Assembly (NCBI RefSeq): GCF_016458275.1
Contig: NZ_JAEMHM010000003.1
Span: forward strand, 186,001 to 250,000
Length of the DNA: 64,000 nt
Source of the DNA: Geomesophilobacter sediminis
GTDB taxonomy: Bacteria > Desulfobacterota > Desulfuromonadia > Geobacterales > Geobacteraceae
Reading direction: 5' to 3'
The position numbers and the translations under genes are program-made. A model generated the notes under the pieces. That model worked only from the letters and a program-made list of their open reading frames with translations. It ran no database searches and was not told where the DNA came from. Positions within the stretch are counted from its first letter, which is position 1; the number at the start of each line of letters is the position of its first letter. Positions 1-9,272 of this stretch are shown here, piece after piece.

Positions 1-3000
1 GGCGCACCGAAGTCTTGGCCGCCGCCCAAACCCTCACCCCCGAGGATGTCGCCGATCCGGCGCGGGTGCAGCGTTTCCTCTCCCGGCGCCCCCATCTCAG
101 CGAACAGTTCGATAACGGCTTTTTCCTCTTTTCCCCTGGCGGCAAGCTCATCTACGGCACCGAGGTGGAGCCCCGGCTCCTGAGCCGGGATTTCTCCCAG
201 CACGGATACCTCAAAGAGACCCTCGCCCGGCGGACCCCCCAGATTTCCACCCCCTTTTTCTCAATCCAATCCCATGGCCACCCGATCGTGATGTTTACCG
301 CTCCGATCCTGGGCCGACATGGCACCGTGGTCGGCGTCCTGGCCGGCAGCATGGATCTTTTGAAACTGAACTTCCTGGGCAAGCTCGCGTCCATGAAAAT
401 CGGCACCGGCGGTTATCTCTACGTCGTCGACCGCCACGGTACGCTGCTGATCCACCCGGACCGGACCCGGATTCTCACCCAGGTCCCCACGGGGACCAAC
501 TACCTTCTGGACCGGGCCTGCGCCGGGTTCGAGGGGTCCGGCGAAACGGTGACCACCGGCAAGCTTTCCTCGATCAGCTCCTTCAAGAGGCTCAAGTCGA
601 CCGGCTGGATCCTCGCCATCAACTTCCCGCGCAGCGAGGCGTACCGGCCCCTGTACCGGACCGAGAAATTCGTTCTTTTCACCCTTGCCATCATCTTCGC
701 GATGGCGATGACCGTCATCGCGCTGTTCATGAAATACCTGACGGCCCCGTTGCTCTCATTCACCGGTCAGATCCAGGAATTGATCGACCGCAAGAGCGCC
801 CGCACCCGGGTCAGCGTTGAAGCGCACAACGAGATCGGCACCTTGGGGGCGAGTTTCAACCGGCTCCTGGACGAGTTGGACGAACGCAAAGCCGAACTGC
901 AGAAACAGTTGGAATTCCTCCAGATGTTGATCGACACCATCCCGATGCCGATCTTCTACAAGGACACCGCCGGCTTGTACCTCGGCTGCAACACGGCCTT
1001 TGAAGCCTGGACCGGTTACAGCCGCCAGCAGATGATCGGCAAGACCGTCTTCGACATCGCGCCGCCTGACCTCGCCGCCGTCTACCACGAGGCGGACCTC
1101 TCCGTGATGCGGAAAAGGCAGCACCAAGTCTACGAAGCCCAGGCGGTCAACGCGGCCGGACTGACCCGGGACGTAGTCTTTTCCAAAGCATCTTTCCCAA
1201 CCACCGACGGGAAGGTCGGCGGCCTCATCGGCACGCTGCTCGACATCACCGATCGCAAGCAGGCCGAAGCGGAGCTTGAGGTCCAGAAAGAGTTCGCCGA
1301 AAACCTGGTGCAAAACTCCGCCGTTCCCACCTTCGTGGTCAACAGCTCGCACCAGGTCATCCTCTGGAACCGCGGCTGCGAGGTCTTGACCGGCGTAAAA
1401 GCCACCGAGGTGGTCGGGGTCCGGGAACTCTGGTCGATCTTCTTTTCCGAAAAAAGGCCGGTCCTGGCCGACATCCTCATCGACAATGACCTGCGCGACG
1501 TGGACCGGTACTACCAGCGGGTCGCCTTTTCCTCGATGATCCCGGGCGGGATTCAGGCCGAAGGGGAGTTCCACGACCAGCAGGGACGGCTCCACTACCT
1601 TTCGATCAACGCAGCCCCGATCCGGGACCGCCAAGGCAAAATCGTTGCGGTGATCGAAACGATGGAGGACATCACCCCCCGCAAGATCGCCGAAGATGCC
1701 CTGGAAAAGAGCAGCCGCCGGCTGCAGCTCATTCTCGATGCCGCCGGGGAGGGGGTCTACGGGGTCGACCTGGAGGGGAAAGTAACCTTCCTCAACCCGG
1801 CCGGGGCCAAGATGATCGGATGGACCCAGGAAGAGCTCCTCGGGCGCGACCCGCATGACATCCTGCACCATGCCCAGGGCGACGGCACGCCGGTTCCCGC
1901 CGATAAATGCCCGCTGCAGTCAGCCTTCCGGGACGGCAAATCGATCCGCATCGAGGACGACCTTTTCTGGCGGAAAAACGGCACCAGCTTCCCGGTGGAG
2001 TACATCTGCACCCCGCTCGTCGAGGCCGGGAAAAGGGTCGGTGCGGTGGTCCTGTTCAAGGACAACAGCGAACGCAAACTTGCCGAGGAGCAACTGCTCA
2101 AGCTCTCCCAGGCGATCCGGCAAAGCCCGGTGGCCATCGTCATCACCGACCTCAAAGGAAACATCGAGTTCGTCAATCCCATGTTCACCGAAATCACCGG
2201 GTATGCCCCTTTCGAGGCGCTGGGTGCCAACCCGAGGCTGCTCAAGGCGGACAACGTGGCTCCGGAGGTGTACGAGGATCTCTGGCGGACCATCAGCACC
2301 GGTGGGGTCTGGAGCGGGGAGCTGCACAACCGGCGCAAGGACGGCACCTCTACCTGGGTTCACTCGACCATCTCCTCGATCCGCAACAGCGCGGGAGAGA
2401 TCAGCCACTACATGTCCTTCATGGAAAGCATGGAAGAACGCAAAAAGCTTGAGGAACAGTTGCGCCAGGCCCAGAAAATGGAGGCGATCGGTCAGCTTGC
2501 CGGCGGCATCGCCCACGATTTCAACAACATCCTCACCGTCATCATGGGGTTCGGGCAGATGCTGCGGACCACCATTTCCGACGAGGACCGCCGGCGCAGC
2601 GACATCGACCAGATCCTGGGGGCGGCCGATCGGGCGGCCCAGCTCACCAAGAGCCTGCTCGCCTTCAGCCGAAAACAGGTCATGGCGCTGCAGCAGGTCG
2701 AGCTCAACGATCTCACCCAGATGCTGCTGAAATTCCTGCACCGGATCATCGGCGAGGACGTGGCGCTGCGCACCTCGTTGTCGGAAAAGCCCCTCATGGT
2801 CCTGGCCGACCGGGGGCAGATCGAGCAGGTATTGATGAACCTCGCGACCAACGCGCGCGACGCCATGCCCAGCGGCGGGGAGCTTTTCATCGGCACCGAC
2901 CTGGTCCGTCTGGACAAGGAGTTCCACCAGCAGCACGGGTACGGGCTTCCCGGTGAGTACGCCCTGATGACCATTTCGGACACCGGCAGCGGTATGTCCC

Positions 3001-3596
3001 CGGAGGTCGCGGAAAAGATTTTCGAGCCGTTTTTCACCACCAAAGCACCGGGGCGCGGTACCGGACTGGGACTGGCCATCGTCTATGGAATCGTGAAGCA
3101 GCACGGCGGGTATATCACCATCGACAGCCAGTTGGGGCACGGGACCACCTTCCGGATCTATATCCCCATGGCCCAGGAACGGATGGAAAGCGAAGTCCTA
3201 CCGGAGGTTGCCGTTCCTACCGGAGGCAGCGAGACCATCCTGGTGGTCGAGGATGACCCCTCGGTGCGGCTTCTTGCCGAGTCGGTCCTGACTACCTTCG
3301 GTTATAAGGTTCTGACTGCCGAAAATGGTGTGGAGGCGCTGCAGGTGTTCCGTGACAACCGGGACCGGATCGCCCTCGCGTTGCTCGACGTCATCATGCC
3401 CAAGATGAACGGCAAGCAGGTCTGCGAGGCGTTGCGCAAGGAATCCCCCAAGCTCAAGGTACTTTTCCAAAGCGGCTACACCGCCGATCTGCTCCAGGAC
3501 AAGGGGGTCTTGGTCGACGGAGTCGATCTGATCATGAAACCGGTGCAGCCGATCGTGCTGGCGCGCAAAATCAGGGAGATGCTGGATGCCGGATGA
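1..3596 (+). CDS. Hybrid sensor histidine kinase/response regulator (dCache-HAMP-4xPAS-HisKA-HATPase-REC), 5' partial
   Basis: Membrane two-component hybrid kinase. The frame is open to the left edge, so the true start and the first membrane helix lie outside the window; the TTG at 15 is only the first possible start inside it. Counting from 15: an extracytoplasmic Cache-like sensor (to about 205), a membrane helix (about 218-240), HAMP, and four PAS segments (about 300-410, 425-555, 568-690, 695-812), each followed by a D-I/N-T/S-x-R-K type linker. The kinase core carries the H box [10 protein letters not shown] with the phospho-His near 834, an N box [13 protein letters not shown], and G boxes DTGSGMS and [14 protein letters not shown]. 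The C-terminal receiver begins ETILVVEDD and carries [11 protein letters not shown] with the acceptor Asp. The ligand and output cannot be told; no DNA-binding domain is visible. Confidence 0.93.
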   Translation, partial: RTEVLAAAQTLTPEDVADPARVQRFLSRRPHLSEQFDNGFFLFSPGGKLIYGTEVEPRLLSRDFSQHGYLKETLARRTPQISTPFFSIQSHGHPIVMFTAPILGRHGTVVGVLAGSMDLLKLNFLGKLASMKIGTGGYLYVVDRHGTLLIHPDRTRILTQVPTGTNYLLDRACAGFEGSGETVTTGKLSSISSFKRLKSTGWILAINFPRSEAYRPLYRTEKFVLFTLAIIFAMAMTVIALFMKYLTAPLLSFTGQIQELIDRKSARTRVSVEAHNEIGTLGASFNRLLDELDERKAELQKQLEFLQMLIDTIPMPIFYKDTAGLYLGCNTAFEAWTGYSRQQMIGKTVFDIAPPDLAAVYHEADLSVMRKRQHQVYEAQAVNAAGLTRDVVFSKASFPTTDGKVGGLIGTLLDITDRKQAEAELEVQKEFAENLVQNSAVPTFVVNSSHQVILWNRGCEVLTGVKATEVVGVRELWSIFFSEKRPVLADILIDNDLRDVDRYYQRVAFSSMIPGGIQAEGEFHDQQGRLHYLSINAAPIRDRQGKIVAVIETMEDITPRKIAEDALEKSSRRLQLILDAAGEGVYGVDLEGKVTFLNPAGAKMIGWTQEELLGRDPHDILHHAQGDGTPVPADKCPLQSAFRDGKSIRIEDDLFWRKNGTSFPVEYICTPLVEAGKRVGAVVLFKDNSERKLAEEQLLKLSQAIRQSPVAIVITDLKGNIEFVNPMFTEITGYAPFEALGANPRLLKADNVAPEVYEDLWRTISTGGVWSGELHNRRKDGTSTWVHSTISSIRNSAGEISHYMSFMESMEERKKLEEQLRQAQKMEAIGQLAGGIAHDFNNILTVIMGFGQMLRTTISDEDRRRSDIDQILGAADRAAQLTKSLLAFSRKQVMALQQVELNDLTQMLLKFLHRIIGEDVALRTSLSEKPLMVLADRGQIEQVLMNLATNARDAMPSGGELFIGTDLVRLDKEFHQQHGYGLPGEYALMTISDTGSGMSPEVAEKIFEPFFTTKAPGRGTGLGLAIVYGIVKQHGGYITIDSQLGHGTTFRIYIPMAQERMESEVLPEVAVPTGGSETILVVEDDPSVRLLAESVLTTFGYKVLTAENGVEALQVFRDNRDRIALALLDVIMPKMNGKQVCEALRKESPKLKVLFQSGYTADLLQDKGVLVDGVDLIMKPVQPIVLARKIREMLDAG

Positions 3597-3694
3597 ATCC
3601 GTTCCCAAGTTTCAGCATCGGTAACATACAAAGCTGACGCTTTACGGATCCATGTGTTCCCGCGGTGGACCTTGGGAACGAGGATCCAGCCGAT

Positions 3695-3731
3695 GAAGTC
3701 CCCCTTTGCGAAGGGGGACTTAGCGGGATTT
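3695..3731. repeat. CCCCCTTTG/CAAAGGGGG dispersed palindrome
   Basis: AAGTCCCCCTTTGCG is followed by AAGGGGGACTT and then TAGCGGGATTT. The same palindrome with the flanking CTAAGTCCCCC/GGGATTT pattern recurs at 47501-47628 and 49406-49530, so it is a dispersed intergenic repeat. Confidence 0.6.
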
Positions 3732-3904
3732 GGCTCTGCGAACCGCCGGTGGCGGTGAGGTCGGTTGCCGATATTCGCGCCTGACATGGCGCTCCCACAG
3801 GGTAAGCGGCTACCTTGCTTTTTTATAACGACAGGAAGCTCGCTCCAAATATAATTCGCCTCGGAAGGCCGCCCAAGCGGTAATTCCCATTGCTTCTCGC
3901 CCCG

Positions 3905-3945
3905 AAAGGGGCCTTCGGATCTACAGGACCGGGGGCCCCTTTTTC
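3905..3945 (+). terminator. Rho-independent terminator, possibly part of an attenuator-like RNA
   Basis: AAAGGGGCC at 3905-3913 pairs with GGCCCCTTT starting at 3934 and runs into TTTTT. The left arm can instead pair upstream as CCCC-GAAA-GGGG (GNRA tetraloop), giving two mutually exclusive hairpins. It lies 300 bases past the kinase stop, so it may end a short untranslated transcript rather than the kinase mRNA. Confidence 0.6.
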
Positions 3946-4203
3946 ATTTTCGGGCAAAGCAGAGGGGAAGACACTGACATAAAAGTCCTACAGGAAAAAG
4001 TCAGATTGCCGAAAGGTAGTATAGTAGATACCAGTGACTGGGAAATGCTGGAGGAGCACTCTTTCAGAGGATACGAATATTGACAAAAGGTTGGATCGTA
4101 ACTGACGTAACAAAGTATCAGTGGTGACGCTTAAAGTTTCTCCTTAAACGCAATGTCTGGTTCTCTAGCAACTTGTAGCTCATTACCAAAAAAGGGGTGA
4201 ATC

Positions 4204-5913
4204 ATGAAACTGAGCAACCTGAAGATAGGAACGCGATTGGCATTAGCCTTTGGGATCGTTCTGTTTCTGCTAGTCGTGGTCGGTATCGTCGGATACTGGG
4301 GCGTCAATGCCGTTACCGGCACTACGGTCACCATGTTGCGGGGGGATGCGAACGTCGCCGAAAGTGCCGCTCGGGCACGGGCCGACGTTTTACTGCTGCG
4401 CCGGTACGAAAAGGACATCCTTCTCAACATGGGCGCCCCGGACAAAATGGAGAATTATTTCAAGGATTGGCAGGAGTCTGCAGTCAAAGTCGGAGAGCGC
4501 GCCGCCGAGGTGGAGAAGTCGACGTTGGTAGCAAAAGACCGCGAGGAGGTAAAGGTTCTCAAGGAGAACCTGGCTGCCTACCTCGCGGGGTTTACCAAGG
4601 TCTACAACCAGATCAAAGCCGGCCACATTACCACCGCCGCCGATGCCAACAAGGCTCTGGCCGACTACAAGGACGAGACGCACAAGATGGAAGCGGTGGC
4701 CGCCGAGCTTGCGGCTGAAGCGAACAAGCGGATGGATCAGGCAGAAACAGTCGTGCTGGGCCGGGAACATCAGACCGTGGTCACCATGGCGATTTTCTGT
4801 CTTTGCTCCATCCTCTTGGGCGTCCTGATGAGCCTTTTGATTACCCGGAGCATCACGGTACCGCTGCAAAAGGGGGTCGACTCGATCAAGCGTCTTGCGG
4901 ACGGCGACCTCATGGTGCACGTACAATCGGAAGCAAAGGATGAAACCGGCCAGTTGCTGACGGCAATGGGAGCGATGGTCGAGAGATTGAAGTCGGTGGT
5001 GGGGAATGTGAAATCGGCGGTGGAAAACGTCGCTTCGGGGAGCCAGCAATTGTCTTCCAGCTCCGAAGAGATGAGCCAGGGGGCCAGCGAACAGGCGGCG
5101 GCCGCGGAAGAGGCATCGTCCAGCATGGAAGAGATGTCCTCGAACATCAAGCAGAATGCTGATAACGCCCACCAGACCGAAAAGATCGCGGTAAAAAGCG
5201 CCCAGGACGCCAAAGCGGGGGGAAAAGCGGTCGAAGAGACGGTCCATGCGATGAAAGAGATCGCCGGCAAAATCGGCATCATCGAAGAGATAGCCCGGCA
5301 GACCAACCTCCTCGCCTTGAACGCCGCCATCGAGGCGGCCCGAGCCGGGGAACACGGAAAAGGATTTGCCGTTGTCGCAAGCGAAGTCCGCAAACTCGCC
5401 GAAAGAAGCCAGAAGGCTGCCGCGGAAATATCGGAGCTTTCGATACGTAGTGTGGACGTTGCCGAGCGCGCCGGCGGGCTTCTGGAAATGATGGTTCCCG
5501 ATATCGAGAAAACGGCGCAATTGGTACAAGAAATCAGCGCCGCATCGAGGGAGCAGGATACCGGAGCCGAGCAGATCAACAAGGCGATCCAACAGCTTGA
5601 CCAAGTCATCCAGCAGAATTCAAGCGCTTCCGAGGAAATGGCATCGACCTCCGAGGAGCTTGCCTCCCAGGCGGAACAGTTGCGGGATGCGATTTCCTTC
5701 TTCAAAGTGGATGAGTTCGATGCCGGGAAAAAGGTCCGGACCTCTACAGCCACGGCAAAAACTCTGGGGAAGAAACATGTTGCCGCCATTTCCCACCTGA
5801 AACCCAAAAGTGCCACTGTGTCGCCTGGGGAAGCGGCCGGCAGGAGCGGCGGCGATCGGGGAGTCGGAATTGACCTTGAAGATAATCAGGACGAGCACTT
5901 CGAAAGGTACTAG
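4204..5913 (+). CDS. Methyl-accepting chemotaxis protein (4-helix-bundle sensor, HAMP, MCP signalling domain)
   Basis: Transmembrane chemoreceptor of 569 residues. A short cytoplasmic tail is followed by TM1 (about 13-33), a helical periplasmic sensor of about 160 residues typical of 4HB_MCP, TM2 (about 196-217), HAMP, and a long coiled-coil signalling domain. The conserved hairpin tip is readable as [20 protein letters not shown] (about residues 362-381), where CheA and CheW bind. Glutamate/glutamine-rich helices flank it as methylation regions. The C-terminus ([10 protein letters not shown]) lacks an NWETF-like CheR/CheB pentapeptide. The start is set by GGGGTGA six bases upstream of the ATG. 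No chemotaxis genes are adjacent, so it is an orphan receptor; the ligand is unknown. Confidence 0.94.
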   Translation: MKLSNLKIGTRLALAFGIVLFLLVVVGIVGYWGVNAVTGTTVTMLRGDANVAESAARARADVLLLRRYEKDILLNMGAPDKMENYFKDWQESAVKVGERAAEVEKSTLVAKDREEVKVLKENLAAYLAGFTKVYNQIKAGHITTAADANKALADYKDETHKMEAVAAELAAEANKRMDQAETVVLGREHQTVVTMAIFCLCSILLGVLMSLLITRSITVPLQKGVDSIKRLADGDLMVHVQSEAKDETGQLLTAMGAMVERLKSVVGNVKSAVENVASGSQQLSSSSEEMSQGASEQAAAAEEASSSMEEMSSNIKQNADNAHQTEKIAVKSAQDAKAGGKAVEETVHAMKEIAGKIGIIEEIARQTNLLALNAAIEAARAGEHGKGFAVVASEVRKLAERSQKAAAEISELSIRSVDVAERAGGLLEMMVPDIEKTAQLVQEISAASREQDTGAEQINKAIQQLDQVIQQNSSASEEMASTSEELASQAEQLRDAISFFKVDEFDAGKKVRTSTATAKTLGKKHVAAISHLKPKSATVSPGEAAGRSGGDRGVGIDLEDNQDEHFERY

Positions 5914-5962
5914 TCGGTCCAGGGGAAAAGCATCTTTACCGGTCGGGGCCGGAGGTTCGGCA

Positions 5963-6005
5963 GAAGAAGAGGGGAGGGGAGCGGGAGCACCCTCTCCTCT
6001 TCTTC
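5963..6005 (+). terminator. Rho-independent terminator after the chemoreceptor
   Basis: GAAGAAGAGGGGAGG (5963-5977) pairs with CCTCTCCTCTTCTTC (5991-6005) with one mismatch, 50 bases after the MCP stop. The following run is only moderately T-rich. Confidence 0.6.
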
Positions 6006-6182
6006 ATTAGAATGTTTGATCTTTTTAGCCCTTTCGGTTAAGGTGCGGCCACGTTGCCGTTATCCTGGGAGGCTCGCTCCCTTTAAGTGTTTTAGAGAAA
6101 AACGAGGTTAAGTAGCTTTAAAGCCAAGTTTTTGGCTTGGCTTGTGCGGCTATCAAGCTTGGCTTTGCTGATGGAGGTCCCG

Positions 6183-6902
6183 ATGATTATTGAAGAAATG
6201 ACCATGCCCGAATTCGAGGCCGGCCTTAAGAGATGCCGGACCGTTTACCTTCCGTTTGGTTCCTGCGAAGAGCACGGCAGCCATCTGCCGCTTTCCACCG
6301 ACACCATCGAAGCCTATGAAGTCGGCAAACGTGCCGCGGAACGGATCCCGCTTTTCGTGGCGCCGCCGATCCATTACGGTTCCTGCCGGTCGACGTCGTG
6401 CCATCCCGGAACGGTCTCGATCAGCACCGGAACCCTTAAAGCGATACTTAAAGATCTGGTGCGTTCCTTCCGGGCTCAAGGGATGAAAAATTTCGTGGTG
6501 TTGACCGGTCACGCCGGCGGCAGCCACAAGATGGCGTTGCAGGACGCCGGCGAAGAAATGATCGTCGAGTTCGACGACATCAACGTCGCCGTGGTGACCG
6601 AATTCGACCTGGCGAAGGAAGCCGGCGCTCCGCTCATCGAGACCCGCGGTGATGCGCACGCCGGGGAAATCGAAACCTCCCGCATCTTGCATTCACATCC
6701 GCAGTTGGTCAAAGGGACCGCGCCCGAGGAATACCCCAGTTTTCCCAACGGAATCCTGGTGCGCGACAAGCGGAGCTTTTGGCCCGGCGGGGTCTGGGGC
6801 AATCCGGCCAAGGCAACTGCCGAAAAAGGAAGGAAACTGGAGACGATCGTGGCGGATCGGGTGGTCGAACTGGTAAAAACGCTGGAAAGCCGCGCCTGGT
6901 AA
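6183..6902 (+). CDS. Creatininase-family amidohydrolase
   Basis: Cytoplasmic metal-dependent amidohydrolase of 239 residues. The creatininase fold is recognised from the N-terminal metal motif LPFGSCEEHGSHLPLSTDT (Glu and His ligands), HYGSC and TGHAGGSHK in the middle, and RGDAHAGEIETS toward the C-terminus. The ATG at 6183 follows GGAGGT (6173-6178); an upstream ATG at 6132 would add 17 residues not expected for the family. Members cleave cyclic or linear amides (creatinine, formamides in flavin or deazaflavin synthesis, mycofactocin precursor peptides). No creatine, F420 or mycofactocin genes are nearby, so the substrate is unknown. The gene appears monocistronic: a terminator lies upstream and a long hairpin with a T-run follows. 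Confidence 0.88.
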   Translation: MIIEEMTMPEFEAGLKRCRTVYLPFGSCEEHGSHLPLSTDTIEAYEVGKRAAERIPLFVAPPIHYGSCRSTSCHPGTVSISTGTLKAILKDLVRSFRAQGMKNFVVLTGHAGGSHKMALQDAGEEMIVEFDDINVAVVTEFDLAKEAGAPLIETRGDAHAGEIETSRILHSHPQLVKGTAPEEYPSFPNGILVRDKRSFWPGGVWGNPAKATAEKGRKLETIVADRVVELVKTLESRAW

Positions 6903-6918
6903 GGGTTTACGAGGCCGA

Positions 6919-7020
6919 CCTCCAAATTTGCCCTCTGAGCGGACTTTTTGATGTCCCGAAGGGGTAAGCCTGCATCGAATTTGGGGTGTGCGCGGCCAGA
7001 GGGCGATTTTGAGGTTTTTT
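6919..7020 (+). terminator. Probable long-loop terminator after the creatininase-family gene
   Basis: CCTCCAAATTTGCCCTCTG (6919-6937) pairs with CAGAGGGCGATTTTGAGG (6997-7014), followed by TTTTTT. The loop is about 60 bases, longer than usual, so this is a moderate call. Confidence 0.45.
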
Positions 7021-7240
7021 ACCGCAAACACCTCTTGCCCCCTTTACCTTTCAGAGATAGCCTATGGTTCTTGATGGGGACTTGGCTGAGCGAGGGGACG
7101 GAGTAGAGCGGGGATGTGCCGAATCCAATTTGATTAACCTTCGAACCTGCAGATTGCGTACTTGACATAATATATCTTATGGGACGCATTGGGTGGAGTA
7201 GGACAGGGGAGACCCGATCTTTATGAGTGTAGGTATGATG

Positions 7241-7343
7241 ATGCCGCCGTCGTTGCGAAGGGTGTATAACCAACTACCCGCCCAACACAGCATTTCCCAA
7301 GCAATGACAGTGTTCCACTTCACCCCCCGCCTTGCTATGACAT
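7241..7343 (+). repeat. Non-coding repeat, copy A
   Basis: This stretch starts ATGCCGCCG and ends CCGCCTTGCTATGACA. It matches 8900-9042 over its whole length; shared words include TATAACCA, CACAGCATTT, TTCCAC and CCGCCTTGCTAT. A TTGACA at 7162 and GATTGCG just before it also have counterparts upstream of copy B. Short reading frames here are not preserved in the other copy, so it is not read as coding. Confidence 0.65.
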
Positions 7344-7376
7344 CGAGACGTCGGCCGTTTCGGAAAGGAAGCAGCA

Positions 7377-7408
7377 AAAGGGACTGGCTCCGCCGGTGCA
7401 GTCCCTTT
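7377..7408. repeat. Hairpin AAAGGGACTG...CAGTCCCTTT
   Basis: A perfect 10-bp inverted repeat with a 12-base loop (GCTCCGCCGGTG). The loop and arms resemble the GGGGACTGGCTCCGCAG units of the tandem repeat at 62783-62938, so it may belong to the same hairpin family. It could also stop transcription entering from copy A. Confidence 0.45.
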
Positions 7409-7490
7409 CCAGGAACATGGAGCCATTAAAAAGTGTCTGCCCCCCTAGATGTCCCCCGAGAAAACCCGAGATAAATTTAATCACTCGCCC

Positions 7491-7518
7491 TTTACAAAGT
7501 CGGGCCTTGTTGTAGATT
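7491..7518 (+). promoter_or_regulatory. Candidate sigma-70 promoter of the FN3-like gene
   Basis: TTTACA, 16 bases, then TAGATT preceded by TTG, 41 bases upstream of the ATG at 7559. The match is good but unproven. Confidence 0.35.
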
Positions 7519-7558
7519 AGACACCGCTTATCATTCTCCGACGAGGGAGGGTTCGATC

Positions 7559-8230
7559 ATGGCAATCAAGTACCCGATCAACGTCTTCGACACCAGTTTT
7601 TTGAACGGAACCCATCTGGAAGTAGCCACTCACATCATTGGCATCGGCCAGTCTTTCAAGGCCCACCGCCTCTACCAGCAGGTCCCTGAAGGAGTCCCGC
7701 ACGGTGATGAGATAATCGATGTCGGCACCCGCTACCACGACGTGTCCTATGCCGTGATCGCCGGCGACAACGGAAAGAAGGGAGAGCGCGATTCCTGCGG
7801 CGAGAAGGCCGTCCTCACCGTCGGCCTGGCACTGAACTGGGCTGGGATGCGGTACCTGAGGGAAAACGACCCGGAGTACATTATCAACCTGGGCGTCGAC
7901 CACGCCGCCAAAAAGACGACATCGAGAAGCATGACGCCTGTCGTCCCCGGCACTCCCGAAAAAGTCGACCTGGAGCACGGTCAGTTTACCGGAACGCTGC
8001 GGGTGCTGCTGCCGAAGGTCACCGGCGCGATTACCTACTTCGTGCAGGCCTGCCAGGGCGATCCGAGCGTGGAGTCAAACTGGAACCAGGAATGGCAGTT
8101 CACCAAAGTCAAGGGTGGGCTGTTGCTGACCGGGCTCGAACCGGGAAAGATCTACTACGTGCGGGTACGCTGCCTCGGTCATGGCGGTTTCGGCCACTGG
8201 TCCACCTACGTCCGCCTCATGGTCGTTTAA
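7559..8230 (+). CDS. Hypothetical protein with C-terminal fibronectin type III-like domain
   Basis: A 223-residue protein I cannot name. No signal peptide or membrane helix is visible. Residues about 1-115 are unassigned. After a Pro/Thr-rich linker (about 122-135), residues about 140-223 read as an FN3-like beta sandwich, with LTGLEPGKIYYVRVRC the characteristic strand F region and WNQEW a tryptophan-rich strand. The start follows GGAGGG at a good distance. The gene stands alone with its own candidate promoter and a very strong terminator, and is bracketed by two related non-coding repeats, suggesting it may have moved or duplicated as a unit. A structural or adhesion-like role is only a guess. 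Confidence 0.75.
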   Translation: MAIKYPINVFDTSFLNGTHLEVATHIIGIGQSFKAHRLYQQVPEGVPHGDEIIDVGTRYHDVSYAVIAGDNGKKGERDSCGEKAVLTVGLALNWAGMRYLRENDPEYIINLGVDHAAKKTTSRSMTPVVPGTPEKVDLEHGQFTGTLRVLLPKVTGAITYFVQACQGDPSVESNWNQEWQFTKVKGGLLLTGLEPGKIYYVRVRCLGHGGFGHWSTYVRLMVV

Positions 8231-8253
8231 CTCGCTAACCTACTCCAACCTAT

Positions 8254-8308
8254 CAAAAGGCACAAAAGGCGCCGTCCCACCCGCGATCGGCGTCTTTTGT
8301 GCCTTTTG
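8254..8308 (+). terminator. Strong rho-independent terminator
   Basis: AAAAGGCACAAAAGGCGCCG pairs with CGGCGTCTTTTGTGCCTTTT across a 13-base loop, 24 bases after the FN3-like gene stop. The A-rich left arm makes it potentially bidirectional. Confidence 0.85.
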
Positions 8309-8899
8309 TCGTTATCCCACCGACGAATCAGCCCTCCCCCACCATCGAGTCCTTATCCGCCCGGCTAAATCCTTTTTGCTATCGGCGAAAACGTTATCTT
8401 CCTCACGAAATAGTTGTTGCGCCAAAAAAGTCGTTCATCCCCCTGCCGCCAACGCGCAGGAATGACGGCTGAATGGGTGCGAAAACGAAGTTGCCGGCGG
8501 CGAAATCGCTATCCCTGCCGAAACGCCCTCCTCATCAGCTGGACCCGGCAGGAGGTGTGCGTGGTACTGTCGACATCCCTTAGGCTGAAGATTCACCGGC
8601 GGAGGAAATCGCGGAGCTGACGACCAAATGTTGTTTGTTGTACCGGGAGCCTTTTAACACGCACCGGAACGCGGCCTTCGCGCCGACCACTGCGCAAACC
8701 GTCCGGCGAAGCCATATGTGATTACCCTCTGCGGTTTCTCGATCCGTGCCGGGACCTCCAAAGCCCCCGGTGAAATCGTTAATCTCCGGGGGAAATCGTT
8801 ATCGGTTCCGCGGAAGCGTCTCTTCCGAGGTCACAATGTTCGCGGTCACCCGGGTTAAAGAGGTCATTGCGGATGCTTGACCGGTAGCATGGTAGGGCC
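8309..8899. other. Intergenic region without a recognisable gene
   Basis: Short frames exist on both strands but none has a ribosome site, family motif or neighbour logic. ATCGTTA/CGTTATC words recur (8388-8394, about 8777, about 8798), hinting at decayed or regulatory sequence related to the GTTAT/ATAAC cluster that follows. Confidence 0.5.
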
Positions 8900-9042
8900 A
8901 TGCCGCCGCCGCTCCGAAGGGGTTATAACCACACGTTATACTCATAACGAAATGTTATCGTTTAACCTACCTGCCCAAAACGACACAGCATTTTCCCCAG
9001 CAAGTGACCGTTTTCCACATCAGCTCCCGCCTTGCTATAACA
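8900..9042 (+). repeat. Non-coding repeat, copy B, with an extra insert
   Basis: This copy aligns to 7241-7343 in the same orientation but carries about 36 extra bases after GGTTATAACC, rich in GTTAT/ATAAC. It ends CCGCCTTGCTATAACA. It sits 230 bases upstream of the second chemoreceptor. Confidence 0.65.
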
Positions 9043-9053
9043 TAAGTTATGAG
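8921..9053. promoter_or_regulatory. Cluster of GTTAT/ATAAC inverted repeats (candidate operator array)
   Basis: Four palindromes occur close together: GGTTATAACC (8921-8930), CGTTATACTCATAACG (8934-8949), ATAACGAAATGTTAT (8944-8958) and ATAACATAAGTTAT (9037-9050). They share the half-site ATAAC with 0, 4, 5 and 4 base spacers. Such clustering suggests a DNA-binding protein site; the protein is unknown. Confidence 0.4.
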
Positions 9054-9272
9054 TGATGCCATTTGCTCTTAGGCGGCAATGCCCGTCTTTTCAGCCGGTT
9101 ACCCCGATTTCGCGGCCTGGCATTCTCTTTGCTCATTAGACTGATAAGAAGTACGTGAAGCGCGCCCCCCTTTGGTCCTTTCCTGGATTCTCCCCTCCCC
9201 TTTTCTTCCGGCGCCTGTCCACGTCCTATCCCTGATGGTCCGCTTCTGCGGCGTTTAAGCGAGGTTACGAAG

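Larger units (their letters stand above)
3597..4203. other. Intergenic region with a dispersed repeat and a structured terminator, no gene seen
   Basis: There is no credible coding frame between the kinase and the chemoreceptor. The region holds one copy of the AAGTCCCCCTTTGCGAAGGGGGACTT-type palindrome (about 3695-3720), the right end of a GTGGGAGCGCC repeat (3785-3799) and a strong terminator hairpin at 3905-3944. The last 260 bases before the chemoreceptor are AT-richer and probably hold its promoter, but no clear -35/-10 pair was identified. Confidence 0.6.

Noticed and set aside
4132-4139. TAAAGTTT, a perfect sigma-28 -35 element upstream of the chemoreceptor
   Set aside because: No acceptable GCCGATAA-like -10 follows at 11 bases, so the match alone is too weak.
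7223-7429. Small open frame of 68 codons
   Set aside because: It lies within the non-coding repeat copy A and is not kept in copy B; no ribosome site.
8181-8620. Overlapping short open frames after the FN3-like gene
   Set aside because: They cross a strong terminator, lack ribosome sites and show no recognisable sequence.
8921-9053. ATAAC/GTTAT palindromes as recombinase (loxP-like) or integron attC sites
   Set aside because: Arms are only 5-6 bases, lack the longer recombinase core or the GTTRRRY rule, and no integrase gene is nearby.
3597-9272. c-di-GMP/cGAMP (GEMM) riboswitch upstream of the chemoreceptors
   Set aside because: Such riboswitches are common in this group, but the conserved GACGCAAAGCC-type core was not found in these intergenic regions.
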